64,000 nt of DNA from Scleromitrula shiraiana (lineage: Eukaryota > Ascomycota > Leotiomycetes > Helotiales > Sclerotiniaceae): the NCBI GenBank assembly GCA_028455995.1, contig JABELC010000001.1:372001-436000 (forward strand), written 5' to 3'. A program made the position numbers and the translations under genes. This document shows positions 45,089 through 56,154 of the stretch, in pieces. A model generated the notes under the pieces. That model was not told the origin of the DNA and made no database searches. It saw only the letters and a program-made list of their open reading frames with translations. Each line of letters begins with the position of its first letter. The stretch's first letter is position 1.

Positions 45089-48000
45089 TCAGATTCAGAT
45101 GTCGTAGATGATGCGATATTATGGTTATAGTTATAGTTATAGTTCAGTTGATTGAGCAAAGTCGACAACGAGATCGTTTGTAGATACTGTATGCAAAATG
45201 TCAAAAACTATGATTGATGTTGGATGGATGGATGGATCAAACAGTACTCGTTCCCTAACAAACAACAAATACAAATGCAAACCCAAGTATTCATTCATTC
45301 AGAGGGATATACCAGCACCTTAAATCTTACGTCTAAGATGAACGAATGGATTCGCAACTCGGGAAGAGATAGTCCACGCCACGAGCGGGTGGAGACAAGA
45401 AAAGACAAGACAAGCACTGCAATATGAAAAAACTAAGCTATCCATCCATACCAGCCCGAACAAGCCCTCCCATCCCATCTCATCCCATCCCATCCCATCT
45501 ATCACAGTCACGGAAAAGGAAAGGGGAGCAAGCCTACCGAAGCTAAACGACCAAAGAATTCCCACCCGCATACCGCTGTTAAGAACCCCCAATACGCATT
45601 ACTATCTTCACGTATCCAATCAGAAGATGAGAATGGAGCAGATGAAGCGGTATAACAAATTTGAGGAGGAGGAGGAGAAGGAGGAGGAGGAGGAAAATCT
45701 CGATGGATGGGTGGGTGCAGAGATACCTTGCATGGCACGGCATAGCATGGCATGGCATGGCAAATCAGGGATTCGTGAGTCGCTTGTAAATGGTAAATTT
45801 GTATGTACTCTATTCTATGGATCTGAATATCTACAAAAATACCACCTTCCACCAGCTAGGCTGATCCTCTGCCATCCCTCCATCCCCCAATCCATCCAGG
45901 GTATGTACCACCGCACCACAATGCATACATACATACATAACATGCATGCCCTCTGTTCCTCCACCCACCCACCCCCAAAAACCCTAGCGTCACCAAAAAA
46001 CCGCAAAATGTAAGCAACCCCCCAGCAGGGGTGTCAGAAACTCATCATCTTGTCAGCAGCGCAAAATTCTGGTGTGCGCAGTTAGGTAATGCATTTTTTG
46101 ATTACGAGCGGCGCGTGTGGTTGGATGGTTGTGGGTAGCTTGGGACGTGTGCGTGAGATGGAGCTCGTGCTGAATATGCAGGCTTACGCCAAGATATCAT
46201 ATAGGACTCGAATGGATGGGACTCGAATGGATGGGACTCGGATTTAGAGTGCGTCGTACATTACATGACAAGACATGAAGAGAAGATGGAAGTGAGAAGC
46301 GAGGATGGATATCGATCGGTGTGTTTTTTCTTGCCGAGGTGTTTCTTCATCTTGGGGAGGGGCAGGTATCCGTGATTGTGAATAAATGGATGGATGAGTG
46401 GATGAATGAATGGATGGATGGATGGATATACTCTATGTATGTACTAATGATTGATTGCACCATGCTTCCATCCATTCATCCATATCTTCGTTTTCAACTA
46501 CATGTACATAGATATGCACATAGTATTTCCAGATCAGCATCTCTGCATCCTGCACCATCTGTTGTACGCGGGTAGTTTGTCTATCCGTCCTCTCCTCTCC
46601 TCTCCTATCCTGTACAATTCAATCAATCAAGCTTCTGACTGCTGCCCTAGTGATTTGGTTTGATTTGATTGATTTGGTTATGTATTATCTCATCTTTGTT
46701 CCCTTGCTTATGTTATGTTATATTATATTATATTATATTGTAAGAATATTATGAGATGAGATGTATATGTCGGTATCTATCTATCTATCTGTCGATCTAT
46801 AAATCCATGGTTATATTTTATATAACTTTAATGTTAACGTTAGATCTCTAATCCCTAAATACTTAGAAAACATAATCCATTTGAGCAGTAATAGCCATTT
46901 TTTAGATGGATCGATAGACCCTTTAATTTATTTAGATAAATTCATCAATCCACTTTAATAATAATGCTGTATTGTAGCTATAGATAGCCACTATAAATAC
47001 ATGAACTTGAAAGTGGAAATAGCAACGGAATTATTCCTCCAGTATATCCACTCTCCTCCTCAATACACCTCCCCAAACGAAGACAAGGTTCCCAAAATAA
47101 GAGAGAAAAAGGTCCCTGATCTCCATTCTTCTTCATCCTTCATCATGTGTGTGATGTGATGCTGGTGATGTGATCTCGGATGCATATCAGATGTAATCGT
47201 AACACCCCTCCCCTTCAAGTTCTCGCTTCTAACTCGCCATCTACTTATTGTAATGTAAGCATGCACGGGCGATTCCGATGGAGATGTTAGGATTACGTTA
47301 TTCTGAGAGTATTATTATACCGTGCTGTTCTTTATTTCCTCTTCCTCGGGATAAGAGAGAGCGGGAAAGGAGAGACGAAGGAGTTTGTCTGATTTGGTTA
47401 TATGATATGAATAGATGGATATACCGAATCCCGAAGGAAGAAAGACAGAAAGAGGTTATTGGGACCTAGCGCTTTCTTTCCAGCTTATGAGAGATCGGAT
47501 CTACTCGTTGAGATTCTATATCTAGATCCGCCGTATGTTTTATCTTGTCTCTCCTCTGAATTGTAGACATTGCATGTATATTTAGAATATCATGGCTATT
47601 TCCGAAGATATATTCATTCGTAATTTCATATCCGCTTTACGAATCCATCTCATCTCATCTCATCCCATCCCATCATCTATGTGTACATTATAGCCGCTAG
47701 ATCTAACTTAACTTAACCTACCCGTGCTAGATACCTAGATATGGAACATGTACTCACCTCACCTCACTTCACCTCACATACCTCACCGTACATGATCATT
47801 AAACTTCAATCTAAGTTAACGTTCTGACTGTATCATATCCATCCAAATCTCACCATCTCATCTGAGTTTAAAAACAGCACTTATTCTACGTAAGCATCAA
47901 GTACTTACATATATAGTAGGTAAGCCCGTAAGTAAGACAAATAAGGTTATATTTAGGTGTGTCACAGAAGGTCAGGTCCCTTAAACGAAATCGCCAGACC

Positions 48001-50104
48001 AGACTAGACCAGGGGTTTCTTCAGCCTCGGATGTATATACAGATATGAACACCTCGACATGAAGAATACAAATACGATGGGAGGGGAGGGGAGGCACGTA
48101 TCACATCATCTTTGGCATGTGGAAGTACCATTAATTCTTCGTACTTACTAATACAAAGGTGATGGAAAATAATATGACGTTGTTGTTGTTAAGGGGATGA
48201 GGGAGATACAGTGTGCTTGAAATCTTCAAATCAAATACATGTTAGATAAAATCTGGAGGTCGATTGACGTATGTATGTATTAATTGTATGTATGTACAGT
48301 TTTCTATTGTACTCGAGAAGTGCTAGCTCTAACAAACCAACCGCTCCCCGGCCGCCACGATGTCATGTCGATAGGTTTGTAGATAGAGTATTTTTTTGAA
48401 ACCCTTTACTTGCGGGTACGAGATGAAGATGGATAAGTATATATTTCTATTTACAGTATATGTATAGCGAGTACTCCACTCTTACGGGGAGAGGAAGGCA
48501 TAGGAGGGGATGGGTATGTAGAATTCTTTTTCACGGGGTGAGGTCAGTTTGAATGGGGGCGGAAAGTGCTGGATTGGGATTGTAACGAGTTTGTGTGATG
48601 GGGCAAGTTGTATACGAGGGGAATCATAGGAGTAGATAAATAGATAGATACTAGGGATGGGAAAATTAGAATCGATTCTGTTTTACGATTGTTGATGATA
48701 TATTATACCTTTGGGTCGCTTAGATTCAAGGTGTACTATAAAGTACATAAAGATTGAGGTTTATATGCATCTAGCAATGGCTGCCATTACCATTTTCATT
48801 GACCGAATCATTATATATATTCCAGTGCACCGGTAGGAATATGCGTAAGTGATATGAAGTAGGTGTTTATCAGCATTGGTATCCGCGGTTACGAGAGAGG
48901 GAATAGTGTAAAGGCAGCAACTATATAATCCATGGAACCCCTCATCTTCCTCCTCTCTCGAGTCCCTACCCCTCCTCTCACCACCATCTCTATCCCTCTG
49001 CACACATACGAGGAGAAACTCAGAACACGAGGGCAAGAAGGAAAGAAAGAGACAAACCACGATCATCACCAAATCCATCTACATGCATATCTATAACTAT
49101 CCGCATCCTCGATACTTATACCAGGGAATCCCATACAATCGATCCATATACTACTTAATAACTACACTCATGCCTTACGGATACTCTTCTCAGTACCACC
49201 AGCATATGAAACCGAGGAAAAGAAAAGAAAAGAAGCATTCGTTTATCGGTCTGTCATACATTTGGCACACTATACCACTCATTCCATTAGTCAGGCAGCA
49301 TCAATGCCTACATGTATATGTATAAGTATCGAAGCTAACGTATATACGTACGTACTGCATGTCAGAAGCTTAGCATGACCTCGGAGATGTTCCGATATCT
49401 CATGGTATATGTAACACGAAACCATCAGTCCGGACTGGATAGGAAAATTCACATACGGTATCTATCTTGTCCAACGTTACAATGCATACGAAGACGGGGA
49501 AGAATAGATAGATGGATGGATAGGTAGGTAGATATTGGCAAAAACATTGGTCCGCAAAGAATAACGTTTTAAGATCTTTTTATCGGTTGGATCAGATTAG
49601 ATATAAGTTAGGTAAAGAAAGAAAGAGGAGGTTGATAGTGCAAGGTGGATTCGGAGTCGGGGAAGCTATGAATCGGTGCCATATAGATTCGAGAATAATG
49701 TGCTGTATGTACTGTAGAGGAGGGGTAAGGCACGGGGAAAGCTGGATTGGAGATCCGAGTTAACTTGCAGTTCTTGGGTTTGGGGAAGAGGCATATGAGA
49801 TGGATCGAAGTGAGGTGTATGTATGTATATGTTTATGGATATGAATGCACATAATTCGGTATCCAGTAGAGTAAAGTCACCAGACCATTCTTTCTTGTTA
49901 TACATATTAATATATATGCCATGCTATGCCATGCAAGCCAAGTATTGTCCTGAAAATCTTTGAACATTCGTTCGAGATTTTTTGTATCGAAATGATTGAT
50001 CACGATCTGAGATCCAAAGGATCAAAATGAGCCAGCCACATGCTCGGAATGAAATGAAGGGCTTTCCGTTTCAAAACGTCCACTCCCATCTTATTGAGAT
50101 AATT
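45089..50104. other. 5-kb gene-poor spacer
   Basis: No gene was recognised in about 5 kb. It is dense in simple motifs: CCATCCCATCTCATCC (about 45466-45500), GGAGGA (about 45664-45696), GGCATGGCAT (about 45735-45761), GATGGATG (about 46385-46430), (TATTA)n (about 46715-46740), ATCTATCT (about 46775-46800), CTCATCTCATCCCATC (about 47648-47670) and CACCTCACCTCAC (about 47754-47785). Open frames are short and repeat-driven. A long non-coding transcript or long promoter cannot be excluded. Confidence 0.6.
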
Positions 50105-51120
50105 CTAATGCACGGCGTCATCTGGACCCGTCAATTTATTCCTTTCTCCAACTATGAGGTTATTTTTGTTAGTTGATTGGCGAATGGAGAATGTATGGAA
50201 TGAAATGGAGAGAGAATTGATCATACTGTCTAAAGCTACCAAAAATCTGCTCACACAATTGTATGCCGCAATCTGTAATGTGAGCATTGAATCAGCCACT
50301 CAATTCTATGTTATATTTCCATTTCGAGCTTTGCATGTGGAACATATAGAATGGTTCGATATTTCAGAGCCAAAGATATCCACACTGATGAATAGAGCAT
50401 TGCAATTGCACACTTGCAATACCAATCCAATACAGCAACAGGCCGAACAGAACTCACCGTAGCCGTCAATTCCACAATATCCTTCTCATCAAACCATTTC
50501 CTCAACTCCTCAAACACTTCCTCAGGAACCCTCACATTCCTAGTCATCTCATCCGTATACCTAATCGTAGCCCATTGTTTCCCCGTCAACCCATCTTCTT
50601 TCTTATCCACCGCAAGATCTCCCTTCCCTGTCCTCTCGCATACACTCTTCTTTATCGTTTCCATCCCCTCATCCCCTACGCCCCCAGCTTTCGCCAATGG
50701 AGCATGATGTCCCCATTCATACCAAGCTCCATTACAAATGGCTACTCGGCAGATAGCTATCTCCCTTATATCATCACTTAAACTTGTTTGTGTACGTACG
50801 GCTCCGAGAAACGAATTCCATCCCTCGGCTACAGGAGGAGAATGAAGGAGTGCTAAGTCGAGAGGTTGGAGCGGACGAGGAGTCCGGCGAGCAGTTACGC
50901 GGGAGAGAATTGCTTGAGCTGTGGGATCATCTTGGAAGGTTGGAGAAGTGACGGGATCGATGTATGAGAGACGCATTTTGGATGATGAAGATGATGTGAA
51001 TAAGTTAGTAGTACAGGTTGCGAATAGCTTTGTTTGTGTGATAGATACTGTTCTTGAGGGAGATAGAGAAAATGGACGTAAAATAGGAGTTAATCGAATG
51101 AAACTTATGTTCATATTCAT
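50105..51120 (-). CDS. Carboxymuconolactone decarboxylase / AhpD-family protein
   Basis: Exons 51120-50458, 50272-50227 and 50151-50105, joined across 185- and 75-nt introns, give 251 residues. The second exon is only 46 nt. The family core is all-helical: DIREIAICRVAICNGAWYEW then GHHAPLAKAGG, matching the R-V-x-x-x-x-x-x-Y-E-W-x-x-H signature of the fungal CMD group. WATIRYTDEMTRNVRVPEE and DIVELTAT follow, and the small exons supply IAAYNCVSRFLVALD and IGERNKLTGPDD, completing the domain. AhpD-type enzymes use a C-x-x-C pair; here only C-x-x-x-x-x-C (ICRVAIC) is seen, so peroxidase activity is not implied. About 48 residues before MRLSYIDPV are basic and hydroxylated, like a mitochondrial presequence, but translation could start at that second Met. 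Confidence 0.85.
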
Positions 51121-51738
51121 AAGTTTCTACATATATTCAAGTACCTGTGGTTACCTACCAGTCCGGTATATAATAAGTACTACCCCTCCTCCGATGTGGG
51201 GTTTAGGATGGGAGAATACTTTGCCGGTCAAGTAGAACTTGATGGCTCTCTTTTACAAGTCCCGACTCACTATAATGGGATTAGAAAGTAATTGGATTTG
51301 CACCTGAAGGTACCAAGTTGTTAAAGTTTTGAATGCTCGTTCATTTGATGTGTAATTGCCATATACATTTTAGCCTCCTAGTTGAATGCCTGTATTTTGG
51401 ATAGGCATTAGAAATGAATCAGATCAATAGATGTTCCAATATCTATTTTCAAAACAGACATCAAAATGGAGTAGCTTGAAAGAGATTTGTATGTTCATAA
51501 TGTGAGAATATATTGTCGGGAAGAAGAAGTACATCATGGTGTGGTACGTGGTCGGATATCTTCCATCTATCTATCTTCTCATCAGAAAGGCATGGGTCGA
51601 GTTAGTATATCCACTTTGCTCTGATGTTGTGATGTGTAAGGTATCAAAAAGTTACCAAAAGTGCTATACCATCATTTATGTTGGTGAATTTGTCTTAAGT
51701 CGTTCCTTCACTTCAAACAAACCTGCAAAAAGACAAAA
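51121..51738. other. Spacer upstream of the CMD-family gene
   Basis: AT-rich promoter side of the CMD gene and 3' flank of the tRNA. No further gene was seen. Confidence 0.6.
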
Positions 51739-51836
51739 TGAACTTGGCAGGGGTCGAACCTGCGACCAACTGCGAAATCAGCTGTCATAATCAACAGCTT
51801 GTAAAGCAGATGTGATAACCACTACACCACAAGTCC
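51739..51836 (-). tRNA. tRNA-Val (anticodon UAC) with a 25-nt intron
   Basis: On the minus strand the acceptor GGACTTG pairs with CAAGTTC (one G-T wobble), followed by discriminator A at 51739. The D arm is TGGTGTAGTGGTTATCAC with A14, G18G19 and A21 in place. The anticodon stem CTGC/GCAG encloses TTTACA, giving anticodon TAC. The T arm is GCAGG-TTCGACC-CCTGC. Removing 51799-51775 leaves a 73-nt tRNA. The intron sits after position 37, the standard eukaryotic place, and carries an AGCTGT...ACAGCT inverted repeat. The T-arm and D-arm sequences double as the internal B and A boxes of the pol III promoter. Confidence 0.94.
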
Positions 51837-52330
51837 TAATCCCATTGATTGAGCATATCATTTCATTGTGCTTGTCTGAGTAGTGATTTCTCACTCAATT
51901 TTGCTTACGTCTAATCAATCCAGCATTAGCACTTTTGCGGGTCTGCGCTATTGCTGCTCACATCTAGAACTGAAATCCACAATTGCACAATATTTCCAAA
52001 AAGAACTTATATATCAAAGGCCCAAAAATATGATTCGTACCAACATAGGAAATACTAGCATACACGGCCAAATTGACCTCCACTGCCATACATCTCTACT
52101 TTCTAATGCATCATTGAGAAACGCCGAAATTTGTAAAACAAGCAACAATACATATATTTTTTAAGCCATGAATAGATCACCACGAATTGATCTATTCATA
52201 ACTTTCATCATTGACTCCCTGGAATCCTCATTATCGCCCATTTCCATCACTAATATTCACAGGTTATTGTAGTAGAGAGGGTGTGTATACACGAGTTGTC
52301 TTGAGGCTCTCTTTATTGGGAGTGGCCCAT
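51837..52330. other. Spacer between tRNA-Val and the V-ATPase gene
   Basis: AT-rich 5' flank of the tRNA and 3' flank of the V-ATPase gene. No additional feature was recognised. Confidence 0.6.
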
Positions 52331-53186
52331 TTAGCTGCAGCTGGCCTCAAGACCGGCCTTGGAGTTCATGAGAAGTGCAACAATCAATCCGTAGAGACCT
52401 ATAATAAAGATGTAAGCTATAGTTCAGTTCAGCTCGGAGATTGATGGTTTCTTACCCAAAACTTCGGCAAAAATCAAGATAAGAATCATTCCGACGAACA
52501 AACGTGGCTGTTGTGCTGTACCCCTTACACCTGCATCACCAACAATACCGATGGCGAAACCAGCAGCCAAACCAGCAAGACCGACACTAAGACCTGCACC
52601 AAGTTGAATGAAACCAGTGTATAATGGGAGACTTTGCTTAAGCCCATCAGAGATCAGGACTGATACGACGAGACCGTAGATACCAATGATACCAGCCATA
52701 ATGACGGGAACGATGTCTGTAGCGCGTTAGTTGTAGACTGGACCAGAAGAGCATCACAACTCACTCTTAACGATCAAATCAGGTCGTAGAACACCCATTG
52801 CGCAGATACCAACACCAGACTTGGCAGTTCCATATGCAGCACCAAAGCATGTGAAAACGATGGCGGCTGTACACCCCATGGCACCGAAGAATGGCTATAA
52901 GTTTGTTAGTTTGATGGATTGATATGAATGGAGATCGGGATTTGTTGGCGATTGGTGAAAGGGTTGATTGTTTGGGTACGACGTCAGGCATAGGCACTGG
53001 GATAACTAACCGCATAGACGGGACTACGGTCATTAATGTCAGTATATGATCGAACATAATGGATGTATATAATTGCATGCGGAAATTTCAAGCTCAAGAT
53101 GATTCTTATCTAGAGAGCAAGGTAGGCAGATAGATGAGGAGGCGTCAAGGAGATTTGGTATAGACTCACCAGAGTTCTGTAGACAT
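52331..53186 (-). CDS. VMA3: V-type proton ATPase subunit c (16-kDa proteolipid)
   Basis: Proteolipid of the V-ATPase membrane ring, which carries protons into the vacuole and Golgi. Five exons, 53186-53170 (17 nt), 53023-53011 (13 nt), 52894-52765, 52716-52456 and 52398-52331, join to 162 residues. Yeast Vma3 has 160. The reading starts MSTELCPVYAPFFGAMGCTA and continues with IVPVIMAGIIGIYGLVVSVL, LGAGLSVGLAGLAAGFAIGI, GTAQQPRLFVGMILILIFAE and VLGLYGLIVALLMNSKAG. Four membrane segments are clear. The essential proton-carrying glutamate is in IFAEVLG at about residue 138. The two tiny 5' exons are required to make the canonical N-terminus, and their donors and acceptors are all GT-AG. Small introns of 146, 116, 48 and 57 nt separate the exons. 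It is transcribed divergently from SNU13. Confidence 0.96.
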
Positions 53187-53659
53187 GACTGCGGTATTTA
53201 AGAAGATGAAAATTGACTTTAAAAGGTATTGGGAGCTCGAGAAAGCTTTGAAAGTAACGATTGGGCGATCGTGTTGATGAGAAGCTGAGCTTGTAAAGTT
53301 GATGAGATGGTGATTCGGGTGGTTTGCACGAGTTGTTTGATTGAGGCTTTCGATCTGGCAAGCTCAGCTTTTTGACCAATCAGAAAGTAGTTTAGCGCGA
53401 TGTTTTAGCGAAACTTGCATAAATTATGAAATCCATATCTGCTCCAAAAAAAAATCCAGCTTGAAGATTTTCCTTATCAAACACGATTTTTTCAAAGTCA
53501 ACCACAGGGCGAGCCAACGCAAGGAACCCTGAATAATCATCCCAAGAGAAATATTATCTGTATCTATTCCGAAGAATTGTATGTCTTATTCATTGTTTCA
53601 TCTTTAGAGTCGAGTCCTAACTTTTCTTTCTAGAAATCAATTCCCAAATTACATCCAAG
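53187..53659. promoter_or_regulatory. Shared upstream region of divergent VMA3 and SNU13
   Basis: 473 bp separate the two start codons, so both promoters lie here. A GTATGTCT...TTTAG pair at about 53578-53607, just before SNU13, could be a leader intron. No specific factor site is claimed. Confidence 0.5.
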
Positions 53660-54102
53660 ATGTCTGACGAACAAAACGGATCTGCTGCTTGGCCTGTCGG
53701 TAAGTTCATAAAATTATCATCCTGTTTTTCCTAAAGTTTTGCTAACATATCCAAGCCGACAGCGCTCTCTCCCAAGAGATCCTTGACCTCGTTCAGCAAG
53801 CTCAACATTACCGTCAATTGAAGAAGGGAGCCAACGAGACCACCAAGACTCTTAACCGTGGTATCAGCGAAGTTGTCATCCTCGCTGCCGACACTGCTCC
53901 ATTGGCAATCCTCCTCCATCTTCCTCTTCTTTGCGAAGATAAGAACACCCCTTACGTTTACGTTCCATCCAAGACTGCTTTAGGACGCGCATGTGGTGTT
54001 AGCAGAGCTGTCATTGCTGCCAGTATCACCACCAACGAGGCATCCGATTTGATGGGCCAAATTAGAACCTTGAAGGACAAGGTCGAGAGACTTCAAATCT
54101 AA
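53660..54102 (+). CDS. SNU13: Snu13 (15.5K/NHP2L1), L7Ae-family RNA-binding protein
   Basis: Kink-turn RNA-binding protein that nucleates box C/D snoRNPs and the U4 snRNP of the U4/U6.U5 tri-snRNP; nuclear and nucleolar. Exons 53660-53699 and 53756-54102, joined across a 56-nt intron, give 128 residues, the usual size. The sequence carries the L7Ae/NHP2 signature: LKKGANETTKTLNRGISEVV, AADTAPLAILLHLPLLCEDK and PYVYVPSKTALGRACGVSRA. The Gly-Ala-Asn-Glu element contacts the kink-turn. The short first exon encodes a variable N-terminus (MSDEQNGSAAWPV). BMT6, another rRNA-linked gene, follows 683 bp downstream on the same strand, with no sign of co-transcription. Confidence 0.97.
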
Positions 54103-54784
54103 GATATTTACCGGATGCAAATACATGGCTGGAGCTACACCTTTGTTGTGTGGAGGCGCCCGGCGGTGATCCGGATGGATTCTAATTAGATTCTATATAG
54201 GGATGAAGGGAACGAATGTGTATAATAGTTACAAATTGTGAATATAATATATTCTGGGAATTACGTTTACAATTGTGGCAAGGCACTGGGTGTGAAGTGA
54301 TTTTTGTTGTTAATGAGATTCCTCGAAGGTAGTGAAGCATTCCATTATACGACAGATTCGATTCAACCCCTTGGCACAGGAAGAAAACAGTACTTCAAAG
54401 GACAGTTTCAAAAACTTGAAGTGCATACAACTAGAATCTGAGTGATTAGGCATGCCCGCATGATGTACCTTTTGCCAAATTATGAGACATTTTCCCATTT
54501 GCTCTAGTATGTACTGTCGTTAGATAACTACGAACCACAAGAACTACCGTATAAACAACTTAAAGGGAAGAAACCCAACTACAAATTCTATAAGTTGCCA
54601 GCTCACCATGTCATTGAAAATAGTTATAGAAACCGAAGAGTATAGAAAACCACGCTAGTCCAAAAGTAACCAAGCGAAGAAGTTTTACACTCGACATGAA
54701 TTTTTCATCCCCTCCAACCCAAAATTAAAATAATAATCCCATCCTTTCCATAATTACCTCACATCTCAAATCCAACATCTCATC
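54103..54784. other. Spacer between SNU13 and BMT6
   Basis: SNU13 3' region and BMT6 promoter. A pyrimidine-rich stretch lies just before the BMT6 ATG. No other feature was seen. Confidence 0.6.
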
Positions 54785-56011
54785 ATGGGTAAAAACGGGA
54801 AGTTTGGCAAAGACTACGGAAAAGTAGTTGGAAAAGATTCTGCATCTCGACCCGGCTGGAAAGGCCCCGGATTCACCAAAAAAGCCGAACCCAAGCCCAA
54901 GAAATCAAAGCCCGAGGCAGAAAAAGAAGTCGCTGTCAATACGGCATCCATCATACCTTTAGATCTCCAACAACTCCTGTTGAATATTTTCAGGGATACG
55001 TTTTCGGAAGTCATTAATTCAGATACTTTTCGTCAGGTGCTGCAGGATGTTAAGGGTGCTTTGTATGAAAGAGATTTTGCTCGTGCTTTTGGAAATGAGG
55101 AATTTTTAGAGGTCTATTCGGCGAGATGGTCGCCGGGGAGATCGTTGTGTTATGCGGCTATTCTTGCGAATCTTCAAGAACATATGAGACAGATTTTCCC
55201 TCGCGATGGGAAATCCCCGGCGGGAGGTGACCTCCAAACGACTGATGATATGGCGGCGGTTTCTAAGTCCAAACCTCGAGTTATATCATTTGGTGGTGGA
55301 GCAGCGGAAATTGTTGCATTTGGTGGTATCTTAAAATATTTGGCTAAATCCCCAATTCCTCCCGAAACCGACTCAGATAGCATCGGTGATGCAATGTCAT
55401 CTCTTACTTTATTCAATTCCAAATCCGCCATCGATCTAGTTCTGGTCGATACAGCAAGTTGGGCAAACGTAGTAGGAAAACTCCAAAATAGTCTTACAAC
55501 CCCTCCACCACTATCAAAATATGCAAGTGCAGCAGCCCGAGAAGCAAATTCGGCTCTCGTAGAGCCCGACCAACTCGCATCTACATTTATCGAGAAAGAT
55601 GTATTAGCTATGACTACGACCGAACTCGGTGATATGGTTGGCAAAGATCCGGTTCTTGTTACTTTGTTCTTTACTTTGAATGAACTCTACACTACATCGA
55701 TTAGCAAAACAACTGCATTCCTATTAAATCTCACCTCAATTCTGCCCACCAATTCTCTGCTTCTCGTCGTGGATAGTCCAGGATCATATTCCGAGACAAA
55801 AGTTGGAGCCGAAGAAAAGAAATACCCGATGAAATTCTTACTAGATCATACTTTAATAGAAACTCAAAAGTCGAGAGGTCATGAGAGTAAAGCTGACTGG
55901 GAAAAGATTCATTCCGAAGACTCGGAATGGTTCAGATTATCCGAAGATCTGAGATTTCCAATTGCTTTGGAAAATATGCGATATCAAGTTCATCTGTACT
56001 GTCGATCCTAA
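54785..56011 (+). CDS. BMT6: 25S rRNA (uridine-N3) methyltransferase BMT6
   Basis: SAM-dependent enzyme that in yeast methylates N3 of U2843 of 25S rRNA in the nucleolus. Intronless, 408 residues. The lysine-rich N-terminus (MGKNGKFGKDYGKVVGKDSA, KKAEPKPKKSK) looks like a nucleolar or RNA-binding tail. The Rossmann core reads RSLCYAAILANLQEHMRQIF, then motif I as RVISFGGGAAEIVAFGGIL, an acidic strand end at AIDLVLVDTASWANVVG, a middle strand region DPVLVTLFFTLNELYTTSIS, and SLLLVVDSPGSYSE near the end. This order and length match the Bmt6 family. The ATG in CATCATGGG directly precedes the basic tail. It converges on the F-box-like gene, with 143 bp between the stops. Confidence 0.9.
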   Translation: MGKNGKFGKDYGKVVGKDSASRPGWKGPGFTKKAEPKPKKSKPEAEKEVAVNTASIIPLDLQQLLLNIFRDTFSEVINSDTFRQVLQDVKGALYERDFARAFGNEEFLEVYSARWSPGRSLCYAAILANLQEHMRQIFPRDGKSPAGGDLQTTDDMAAVSKSKPRVISFGGGAAEIVAFGGILKYLAKSPIPPETDSDSIGDAMSSLTLFNSKSAIDLVLVDTASWANVVGKLQNSLTTPPPLSKYASAAAREANSALVEPDQLASTFIEKDVLAMTTTELGDMVGKDPVLVTLFFTLNELYTTSISKTTAFLLNLTSILPTNSLLLVVDSPGSYSETKVGAEEKKYPMKFLLDHTLIETQKSRGHESKADWEKIHSEDSEWFRLSEDLRFPIALENMRYQVHLYCRS

Positions 56012-56154
56012 GAGGAATGAATGAAATTTTCAAAGATAGTCACGATTTCACTCATGCATGAATACATGGTTGACATTCATTATCATAATTCATTATTCAT
56101 AAAAATATCATAAGATGATCATACCATGTCATACCCGATCGGCCATAAGTCTCT

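Noticed and set aside
48761..49078. 105-codon minus-strand frame in the gene-poor region
   Set aside because: Its residue mix is Cys/Ser/Leu-heavy, as expected from non-coding DNA, and no motif or neighbouring exon supports it.
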